DNA of 6,134 nucleotides from Gammaproteobacteria bacterium (GTDB taxonomy: Bacteria; Pseudomonadota; Gammaproteobacteria; Steroidobacterales; Steroidobacteraceae). The stretch spans positions 1-6,134 of the forward strand of contig JAQGOE010000325.1 in assembly GCA_028293725.1 (NCBI GenBank). Direction: 5' to 3'. The notes under the pieces are model-generated. The model was given only the letters and a program-made list of their open reading frames with translations. It was not told where the DNA came from and made no database searches. Position numbers and translations under genes: made by a program. Positions 1-4,818 of this stretch are shown in pieces (the stretch's first letter is position 1; the number at the start of each line of letters is the position of its first letter).

Positions 1-237
1 CCGATAGCGAGCCGCAAGCCAACGTTGGAGGATGAGGCGGTCCCGCGATGCAACCCAAACATCCTGTCGTGGCACATATTCGAATAGTATCGCTTTCGGC
101 ACTATGCGCTTTTGCGATGCCAACAGCCATTCAGTCGTCGTCCCTGAGGTGAGGATTCCCGAACTCGCTGGGCTCGAGAGTAGGTGGTCATCGGCCAGCG
201 AAACGCGCCGCGAGCCGCTTGCGCTGGGCTGCTTCAC
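1..237 (-). CDS. Unrecognised protein, third gene of the TIGR04255/HTH operon (3' end outside window)
   Basis: A minus-strand frame is open from a GTG codon at 237-235 to the window edge, giving 79 codons with no stop. I do not recognise the family. The N-terminal 30 or so residues are Ser/Gly-rich and low in information. From about residue 35 the translation looks like a folded protein, with segments such as TEWLLASQKRIVPKAILFEY and DRLILQRWLAARYR rich in aromatic and aliphatic residues. The frame overlaps the last 50 bp of the upstream HTH gene, so the two are probably translationally coupled. An ATG that overlaps the HTH stop (191-189) lies in a different frame and reaches a TAG after about 30 codons. 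The GTG has only a weak GAGA upstream, and a later TTG could be the true start. An in-frame stop at 255-253 limits upstream extension. The reading frame is fairly convincing; the start and function are not. Confidence 0.5.
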   Translation of the reverse strand, partial: MKQPSASGSRRVSLADDHLLSSPASSGILTSGTTTEWLLASQKRIVPKAILFEYVPRQDVWVASRDRLILQRWLAARYR

Positions 238-781
238 GCGTGAGTGTCTCGATCAATTCATGTGTTGCCGCCGAAACATTCCCGTCCGTTCGAACTACAT
301 CGAGCAGCGAAGGGCCCGCGCGCACGGAACGACGCAGATCCTGGACTGCTATTGTGCCCACTGCGTCAAGGAGGAGTGTTATCGCGTCGGCGACCTTATC
401 GAGCCGTCGCGCATTATGCGAGGCGAGCTGCGCTCCTTGACACCATTCGTGGACGCTTTGGCGCGTGACTGAAAAGACTCTGGCTAATTCCGTGACCGAG
501 AGTCGAGCCGTGGACCGGATGAACTCCAACTGTTGAGCGCTTGTGCGGTGGCCATGCTCGATGTCCCGATCGTCGATCAGCAAGCTTCCGATGGAAGTTG
601 ACGATTGCTCGAGCTGCTCCTCCAGCGGCAACAGGCCGCCCGTACCTCCGATCACATAGAGTCGGACGCGAGGCCGAGTGGAAGCTTCGGGGGACGGTGC
701 ACTGTACATCTGCACCACAGAACTCGGAGCGCACGGCAATCCAGACCAGGTATGTCGAATAACAGTTGATGCGAATGCCAT
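188..781 (-). CDS. Helix-turn-helix DNA-binding protein (197 aa), partner of the TIGR04255 gene
   Basis: This is probably a DNA-binding protein, either a regulator or a nucleoid-associated partner. Residues about 82-132 form a helix-turn-helix segment: the LSVTELARVFSVTRQSVHEW stretch has the usual pattern of a first helix, a short turn and a recognition helix with the conserved V-x-R-x-x-V-x-x-W shape. This resembles XRE/sigma-like HTH domains that start with 'LArvFgVSR'. The first 80 residues are poorly structured and Ser/Pro/Gly-rich. Residues 145-197 form a basic, probably helical tail ending in an Arg/Lys-rich stretch. The ATG at 781 has AAGGA six bases upstream, which supports this start. 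The gene begins 18 bp after the stop of the TIGR04255 gene, so the two should be cotranscribed. Its 3' end overlaps a further open frame. It could autoregulate the operon, but no operator is evident. Confidence 0.75.
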   Translation of the reverse strand: MAFASTVIRHTWSGLPCAPSSVVQMYSAPSPEASTRPRVRLYVIGGTGGLLPLEEQLEQSSTSIGSLLIDDRDIEHGHRTSAQQLEFIRSTARLSVTELARVFSVTRQSVHEWCQGAQLASHNARRLDKVADAITLLLDAVGTIAVQDLRRSVRAGPSLLDVVRTDGNVSAATHELIETLTREAAQRKRLAARFAGR

Positions 782-799
782 AGCCCTTCCTTATAAGAT

Positions 800-1621
800 T
801 TATTTGCGCCAAGTGGCGCGCGCCGCGGGCGTCACCGTAGCATCGAATGCAACCCCTACCGCATCCCGCAGCTTTCTCATCAGCGTGCGAAGTGCCTGGG
901 TGTCGAAGGGCTGCCGCTCCCGATACAGAGCATCGGTATCCAATATCGCATGAACCGCATTGACCGAGGTGAAACGGTCTGCGACCTTGAGCGCGATGTT
1001 TTGGAGATCAGGCGGAAGTATGACGGGGCCGCCTTGACTCCGCGTGCGCGCGATTACCTCGATCCGCTCTTCGGTGTGGAACTGGATGACACATTCGGCA
1101 AGTTGGATGGTCACACGATCGGTGATATGTGGCGTCAGGCCTAAGACCTGTGGCACCAGGTACTCGGACAGACCTGCCTCCCCATTGGGCGGAACGACGG
1201 CGTCGAGGTAGCGCACGCTCACCTGATCAATGTATTCGAGTTTCAACTCCTCTTTGACGGAAGCGAGGCCCGTGAGAAAGTCGTCCCGGAAGCGTTCGAA
1301 AGTGTCGTACTCGCTTGTGCAGTAGGTAACCCTGTCCGGGTTAACGAGAAAGACGTGAGTCCGGTCGCGATCACCGCAAACCAAGCGCGCGACTTGTTCA
1401 ATTCGTGGCGGCGCTACGGACGCGCCGGGCTCGGACGGGGGAAGCGGCAAATGAACAAGGGCATTGACCTCCGTTCGGGCGTCTGAATATCCAAGCTGTC
1501 GCAGGGCGTCTTGGATCCTTGGGATGTAGTCGGCCAGCTGCCACACCGGATTGTGGCGTACCTGCGCGAGCACGCAGTACACGGGGGCGTGCGCCCACTT
1601 TTCACCCATAGCTTGCCCCAT
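800..1621 (-). CDS. TIGR04255 family protein (273 aa)
   Basis: The length, near 260-270 residues, and several landmarks match the sporadically distributed TIGR04255 family, whose biochemical role is unknown. The N-terminus carries the 'aPv-x-V-x-aqvRh-nPv' signature (residues 12-26). A central segment around residues 135-144 (VSVRYLDAVV) corresponds to the family's 'lRYiNri' region. The C-terminus has the typical 'hailDtDa...fDtqaLrtlmrkLrdavgvaFdatVTpaar' ending (residues 224-269). No signal peptide or membrane segment is visible, so the protein should be cytoplasmic. The ATG at 1621 has only a weak upstream GGGTAG; an in-frame ATG at 1609 (MGEKWAHAP) is an alternative start. This is the first gene of a minus-strand operon with the HTH gene 18 bp downstream. 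Its promoter should lie in the AT-rich stretch about 1680-1800. The family assignment is from recalled family features, not a profile search. Confidence 0.8.
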   Translation of the reverse strand: MGQAMGEKWAHAPVYCVLAQVRHNPVWQLADYIPRIQDALRQLGYSDARTEVNALVHLPLPPSEPGASVAPPRIEQVARLVCGDRDRTHVFLVNPDRVTYCTSEYDTFERFRDDFLTGLASVKEELKLEYIDQVSVRYLDAVVPPNGEAGLSEYLVPQVLGLTPHITDRVTIQLAECVIQFHTEERIEVIARTRSQGGPVILPPDLQNIALKVADRFTSVNAVHAILDTDALYRERQPFDTQALRTLMRKLRDAVGVAFDATVTPAARATWRK

Positions 1622-1711
1622 CTACCCGACAAATCAGCCGACAGCTTGCACTTCACCCGACAGTTCTGGACGGCATTTGTTCACTATCCGCTGGACTCCT
1701 GGGCTCGGCTC

Positions 1712-1793
1712 TATTTAAAGACAGTCGTGGGACGCGGCTTTCTAGGGAGCCAATAATAAGGAAATCAATGGATTGCTTATTTAAAGGCTTTCT
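1712..1793 (+). repeat. Duplicated TATTTAAAG + GGCTTTCT motif pair
   Basis: TATTTAAAG occurs at 1712-1720 and 1778-1786, and GGCTTTCT at 1736-1743 and 1786-1793. The order is the same in both copies, but the internal spacing differs: 15 bp in the first, and one shared base in the second. The pair lies in the AT-rich spacer upstream of the TIGR04255 operon. It could be a binding-site pair or a decayed local duplication. The identities are read directly; the role is unknown. Confidence 0.4.
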
Positions 1794-1866
1794 CGGAAGG
1801 CACTTCCTAGCCAAGCTCACGGTGTCTGTCGTCGCAGAACGTCAAGGTACCGGACATGACATATGA
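1768..1866 (+). CDS. Possible 32-residue small ORF
   Basis: An ATG at 1768 is preceded by AAGGA with five bases between, one of the better-placed Shine-Dalgarno-like sites in the window. It opens a 32-codon frame ending in TGA at 1864-1866. The product begins MDCLFKGFLGRHFLAKLTVS and has a short hydrophobic stretch but no recognisable domain. It sits on the plus strand between two minus-strand operons, inside the region expected to hold the promoter of one of them. It could be a small leader-type or membrane-associated peptide, the surviving start of a lost gene, or chance. Confidence 0.2.
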   Translation: MDCLFKGFLGRHFLAKLTVSVVAERQGTGHDI

Positions 1867-1886
1867 CGCAGTGGCGGGTCTTGTAA

Positions 1887-1898
1887 TGCCAATTGGCA
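1887..1898. repeat. Perfect 12-bp palindrome TGCCAATTGGCA
   Basis: The sequence TGCCAATTGGCA is its own reverse complement. It lies 13 bp beyond the stop codon of the small gene ending at 1912. It has no spacer and no following T-run on the minus strand, so it is not a convincing rho-independent terminator. An operator for a dimeric repressor is possible. Confidence 0.4.
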
Positions 1899-1911
1899 CC
1901 CAGCGACCGCA

Positions 1912-2196
1912 TCACCAATAGTAGTCATGCGGCCTTTTACAGTCCGGCCAGACTAACGAATCGGGATCACATCCCCGCTTAACTTTCCACTCGAGCCGAT
2001 GGGTCCTCGTGCGCGCTGGCAGGATCACACGCTCATGCACCCACCAGCCTGGCTCGTTCATCACGACACGGCAGAGCGGCTGCCAGATCTTCGGTTGCCA
2101 GTAGCCGGACAAAGTCCAGGCTCCGTGCCCGAGAAGAATGCGAATGCGGCGCGCTTTCGCCACGCGCTGTTGGTAGCGACGTACGGAACGTTTCAT
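1912..2196 (-). CDS. Small basic hypothetical protein (94 aa)
   Basis: This is a small, strongly basic, Trp-rich protein of unknown function. It opens with a helical Arg/Lys-rich segment (MKRSVRRYQQRVAKARRIRI). A middle region of about residues 26-58 has repeated tryptophans, including PGWWVHE. The C-terminus is Asp/Pro-rich and ends with WPDCKRPHDYYW. The defined start and end motifs and even charge distribution suggest a genuine conserved family; I recall similar short proteins in proteobacterial accessory regions but cannot give a name. The ATG at 2196 has AAGGA eight bases upstream. It begins 29 bp after the stop of the DUF1016 gene on the same strand, so the two probably share a transcript. 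A nucleic-acid-binding role would fit the charge, but this is inference only. Confidence 0.65.
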   Translation of the reverse strand: MKRSVRRYQQRVAKARRIRILLGHGAWTLSGYWQPKIWQPLCRVVMNEPGWWVHERVILPARTRTHRLEWKVKRGCDPDSLVWPDCKRPHDYYW

Positions 2197-2225
2197 GACA
2201 CAGATCCTTCATGGAGGTACCTAGG

Positions 2226-3476
2226 TCATGGCGCGTCTCCTTGGTGAGGCCGAACACCGACTAGGCAGCGCGTACGCACCAGTTCCTCGGCCAGCAGCGT
2301 CTCGTCGGGCAGCACAGTCCGGTATTCGGCAGCCAACACCTTGTTCGGCAACCCCTCGAGCGCGTAGTGAGCTTCGGCAACGCCTTTTGTTGCGCAGATA
2401 ATGAGGCCAACCGGAGGGTTCTCTCCGGGCTTCGCCCAGTGCTGACGTGCATAGTTGAGGTACAGGTGCATCTGGCCGGCATCGGTGTGGCTGAATTTTC
2501 CGGCTTTCAGGTCGATGACCAACAAGCATTTCAGCTGTCGATGGAAGAACAACAGGTCGACGCGAAACCAAGTGTCATCCAGCCGGAGTCGTCGCTGACG
2601 ACCGACAAAAGCAAAATCATCGCCCAACTCCAGTAGGAAGTCGGCAAGGTGCTGGATCAACGCATCCTCTAGCTCCGTCTCTGAATACTGGTCCTTCAGA
2701 TCCAGGAATTCGAGGACAAACGGATCCTTGATGGTTTCCTCGGGAGTGACCACGTCGTCGGCGACCTCCTCAGCTCTCTCCAGCATTGCAGCCTTGTTTC
2801 TCGATAGCGCGGTGCGTTCGTAGAATTGACTGCTTATCTGTCTCTCGAGTTGGCGCACTGACCATCCGCATCGGAGGGCTTCGATCTCATAGAACTGGCG
2901 CGCTAGTTCGCTCCTGACTGATAGCAGCCGGACGTAAGCTGACCACGGCAGCGGGAATGTCTTCCCCAAAGCGGATAAGCCGTCAATTGCGTCCAGTGAT
3001 TCCCGACCCGCAGCTCCAACTGAGGATTCTCCCGCCAGAGTCTCAAGAACCGAGACGAGGGAAGATTCGCCAGACAGTGTCTGGCAAATCTTCTGTGCAG
3101 GCCACGCACGATAGAAGGCGCGCATCTGCCCGAGGTTCTGACGACTGAACCCCCGGCCGAAGCGCTGCGTAAGGTCCTTGGCAAGCCGTTCGACAAGGGC
3201 ATCGCCATAAGTGGCACGCTCAGCCCCTCCCTGTTCAAACTGGACAATGCGGCGTCCGATCTCCCAGTATGTAGCCGTCATTGCCGCGTTGATACTTCGC
3301 GCGACCGCCCGGCGCGCCGTCTTCAGCAATTCAACTATTGCTGTCTGAATCTTGCCGTAACCCCGCATAGGATCAGGCCGCTTGATCGTGACCCGATTTC
3401 GTTGAAGTGGAGTCGCACCAACTCGACCGCGTGATTTCTTATGGCGGTGATGGTGAGATGTGCTTGTTGTTGCCAT
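2226..3476 (-). CDS. DUF1016/YhcG family PDDEXK nuclease-like protein (416 aa)
   Basis: This is a member of the DUF1016/YhcG family, predicted PDDEXK-fold nucleases whose cellular role is not settled. The N-terminal DUF1016_N domain spans about residues 40-122 (YWEIGRRIV and YGDALVERLAKDL) and resumes at about 174-232 with FPLPWSAYVRLL, GWSVRQLERQI and the hallmark FYERTALSRNKAAML. The C-terminal nuclease domain spans about 245-405: residues D307, then D322-L-K324 on a beta-hairpin, then Q335 in GQMHLYLNY, form the PDDEXK-like active site. Asp replaces the more usual Glu before LK. Between the two parts of the N-terminal region lies a variable linker (about 128-160) encoded partly by a DNA hairpin. 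The ATG at 3476 is preferred; an in-frame TTG at 3512 would add 12 residues. Neither has a strong ribosome-binding site, and residues 1-35 are poorly conserved in type. The downstream partner is the 94-residue gene 29 bp away. Confidence 0.9.
   Translation of the reverse strand: MATTSTSHHHRHKKSRGRVGATPLQRNRVTIKRPDPMRGYGKIQTAIVELLKTARRAVARSINAAMTATYWEIGRRIVQFEQGGAERATYGDALVERLAKDLTQRFGRGFSRQNLGQMRAFYRAWPAQKICQTLSGESSLVSVLETLAGESSVGAAGRESLDAIDGLSALGKTFPLPWSAYVRLLSVRSELARQFYEIEALRCGWSVRQLERQISSQFYERTALSRNKAAMLERAEEVADDVVTPEETIKDPFVLEFLDLKDQYSETELEDALIQHLADFLLELGDDFAFVGRQRRLRLDDTWFRVDLLFFHRQLKCLLVIDLKAGKFSHTDAGQMHLYLNYARQHWAKPGENPPVGLIICATKGVAEAHYALEGLPNKVLAAEYRTVLPDETLLAEELVRTRCLVGVRPHQGDAP
3061..3093. 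repeat. 15-bp near-perfect inverted repeat with 3-nt loop inside the DUF1016 gene
   Basis: The arms are 3061-3075 (GAAGATTCGCCAGAC) and 3079-3093 (GTCTGGCAAATCTTC). They are complementary at 14 of 15 positions and separated by AGT, so a stable hairpin is expected in DNA or mRNA. The element is in frame with the gene and encodes about residues 128-139 (QKICQTLSGESS) of the linker in the N-terminal half. Confidence 0.85.
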
Positions 3477-3990
3477 AAATGTTTGATACCACGAACCGTG
3501 ACGATAACTCAACTAGATTTAGCTGGATCAGCCCTGCGATGTTGCGGCGCTTACCGCGGACACATCACACGAGAAACATCTGCGCACGATCGCCACGCAG
3601 CCACGGGGTACTAACTCCACGCGCAATTCATCTCGGGTATTTCCACGGTGCATTCCGCTGCATTTGTACGGTAGACCACCGCGGGGAGTTCCACGCTCGC
3701 ACCAACCGCAACTGGTGCTGTGGCAGTAGTGGTTCACGGATATGAAACCCTCGAATGCCTTCGGGGGGTTGGTTCACGTTCCCGATACCGCAGGACCTGA
3801 CTGTTCCGGCCGTCTACTGCCAATAGCTGTCGTCTGGGCTGGAGAGGCGCCGGGCACTTCGAAGGTCCCGGCTCCTCTTAGTCCGTTGGCGAGCCGGAGC
3901 GGACCGGTGGACTTGGCAGGCGAGGCCGCGGCCTCAACGCGAGGCGTAGCCTGGAATCATTACTGTCCTCAACGTGACCAGAGTAAGGAT
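3477..3990. other. Gene-poor interval upstream of the DUF1016 gene
   Basis: I find no coding region I can support in these 514 bases. Frames open here on either strand have weak starts, atypical composition and no recognisable motif. The minus-strand promoter of the DUF1016 gene should lie near 3480-3560, but no clear -35/-10 pair stands out. GGTTCACG occurs twice, around 3729 and 3771. A G+C-rich imperfect hairpin (CCGGG at 3850-3854 with CCCGG at 3867-3871, CTTCGAAG between) has no adjacent T-run. The interval may be eroded former coding sequence. Confidence 0.5.
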
Positions 3991-4085
3991 TCACCGCGGA
4001 ATAATGCAGGTTTGCAACGTCCGCGCCCGCGCCAACCGCCGCCGAATCGGACGCCACCACCGCAGGCGATAGTAGATCGAACACA

Positions 4086-4496
4086 TCACCGAGAGCAGCG
4101 TCCGACCACGCCCACGTACACTTTCACCCGGCCAGCGCTGACCAATAATCCGGTCGGGAGTTGATCTACCTCGCTCCGTGGACTCAAGACGCTCGGACTC
4201 GACGATCGGAGCCGGTAGCGTTGGTCGGCATTCATTACGAGCCCCAATCCGGGGACGAGTTGAAGTGGCAGACCGGACTCCTCCGCCCTAAAGTCAGCCT
4301 CACCATGCACGAGAAGTATCAAACCGTCGCGCACTACAGGCGGGTCGGAAATCCATCCACCAGGCTCGAAGTGGAGACAGGACACATACGTTTCATCGGC
4401 GCCGGCGCCATCGGCGAGCGTGACAAGCCTGACACCGTGAGCGCTGAATTCCTGCACTGGATCCGTCGCGCCTTCGGTGAAATGGATGACATGCAT
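4086..4496 (-). CDS. Small cupin-domain protein (136 aa as read), probably frameshifted near its C-terminus
   Basis: The protein resembles short single-domain cupins, small beta-barrel proteins that often bind metal or small ligands; the substrate is unknown. The N-terminus is family-like (MHVIHFTEGATDPVQEF), followed by barrel strands at about residues 22-95, including LHFEPGGWI, LILLVHGEADF and LVPGLGLVMNADQRYRL. After YRL (about 4209) the reading frame becomes Arg/Ser/Val-rich and loses cupin character. The neighbouring minus-strand frame from 4206 down to 4120 instead reads IVESERLESTERG, then STPDRIIGQRWPGE, which looks like the normal cupin C-terminus. The joint is short by roughly 20 bases against the expected family layout, so a small deletion probably shifted the frame. 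The shifted frame then stays open to a TGA at 3991-3993. The ATG at 4496 has GGAGG seven bases upstream. The gene is probably a pseudogene or recently altered. Confidence 0.7.
   Translation of the reverse strand: MHVIHFTEGATDPVQEFSAHGVRLVTLADGAGADETYVSCLHFEPGGWISDPPVVRDGLILLVHGEADFRAEESGLPLQLVPGLGLVMNADQRYRLRSSSPSVLSPRSEVDQLPTGLLVSAGRVKVYVGVVGRCSR
4120..4206 (-). pseudogene. Out-of-frame C-terminal remnant of the cupin gene
   Basis: This minus-strand segment is in a different frame from the cupin start. It encodes 29 residues beginning IVESERLESTERG and ending QRWPGES, matching the recalled ending of small cupins ('vEs..Le...RGiSTP.RIaGQ.WPge'). It lies immediately after the point where the annotated frame stops looking like a cupin, so the two parts were probably one gene. 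No stop follows until 3991-3993. Confidence 0.6.
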
Positions 4497-4818
4497 AGAG
4501 AATCCTCCCGCTCCCGCGCGTCAGAGTTCTGTCTTCATCCTGACCCAATTTGCCGGGATGTCTGTGTTGACGTCAAAGAGTATTTCATTCCGACCGTCCA
4601 TTTCCGCACCGCAGCACTTCAAGCCATTAGACAATTTAGGCGACGAGCGCTCCCCCATGCGCGACCAAGCGATCGCGTCGCGCCGGCGTGACAAATGACT
4701 CGCGGGCGTTCAGTGCTGCGGTGCGATCAAGCTCCAAATATCAAACCTGCCTTGAGCTTCAACTTCATTTGAGAGACCATCCAACAATCCACAGCGTCAC
4801 ATCGGAACACGACGCGCG
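4497..4818. other. Divergent intergenic region, candidate origin of transfer (oriT)
   Basis: These 322 bases lie between the divergently read cupin and relaxase genes. MobQ-type elements usually carry oriT next to the relaxase start, so this is where it would be sought. The region contains a 14-bp perfect inverted repeat (listed separately) and a perfect 10-bp palindrome TTGACGTCAA at 4567-4576. Inside the large repeat are a smaller pair, GCGACG (4640-4645) and CGTCGC (4676-4681), and GCGATCGC at 4669-4676. CATCCTG at 4536-4542 resembles the core of IncP/VirD2-type nick sites, but that fits a different relaxase family, and I see no RSF1010-type nick sequence. Promoters for both genes must also be here; none is obvious. 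Confidence 0.4.
4605..4725. repeat. 14-bp perfect inverted repeat upstream of the relaxase
   Basis: The left arm 4605-4618 (CGCACCGCAGCACT) and right arm 4712-4725 (AGTGCTGCGGTGCG) are exact reverse complements separated by 93 bp. A further nested pair, GCGACG/CGTCGC, lies within. The right arm ends 93 bp before the relaxase ATG. Such repeats are typical of relaxase or regulator binding sites around oriT, but termini of a small insertion are also possible. Confidence 0.75.

Larger units (their letters stand above)
1622..1911. promoter_or_regulatory. AT-rich spacer, probable promoter region of the TIGR04255 operon
   Basis: This 290-bp gap separates two minus-strand operons. Bases about 1710-1795 are much richer in A/T than the surroundings, as expected for a promoter serving the TIGR04255 gene that starts at 1621. 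I could not pick a convincing -35/-10 pair in either direction. The gap also holds two duplicated short motifs (TATTTAAAG at 1712-1720 and 1778-1786; GGCTTTCT at 1736-1743 and 1786-1793), a short plus-strand ORF and a 12-bp palindrome, each listed separately. No clear intrinsic terminator with a T-run follows the small gene that ends at 1912. Confidence 0.35.

Noticed and set aside
32..472. Plus-strand 146-codon open frame
   Set aside because: It lies antisense to the HTH gene and the overlapping third frame, has no ribosome-binding site or recognisable domain, and its composition is that of a shadow frame.
806..819. GCGCC-AAGT-GGCGC hairpin at the end of the TIGR04255 gene
   Set aside because: The 5-bp stem overlaps the last codons of the gene and is not followed by a T-run; the next gene starts within 40 bp, so termination here is unlikely.
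3528..3737. Minus-strand 69-codon Cys-rich open frame upstream of the DUF1016 gene
   Set aside because: The GTG start lacks a ribosome-binding site, the cysteines do not form a recognisable metal-binding pattern, and no family resemblance is visible.
3841..3875. G+C-rich imperfect hairpin in the gene-poor interval
   Set aside because: The stem is interrupted by mismatches and has no T-run on either side, so I do not call a terminator.
3742..4164. Plus-strand 140-codon open frame beginning MKPSNAFGG
   Set aside because: The translation is Pro/Arg/Thr-rich with low-complexity stretches, has no motif, lacks a ribosome-binding site, and overlaps the cupin remnant on the other strand.
4536..4542. 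CATCCTG resembling an IncP/VirD2 nick core
   Set aside because: The seven-base match is weak, and this nick type belongs to a different relaxase family from the MobQ protein encoded here.
4161..4691. Plus-strand 176-codon open frame
   Set aside because: It is antisense to the cupin gene, shows no domain, and its rightmost part merely crosses the repeat-rich intergenic region.
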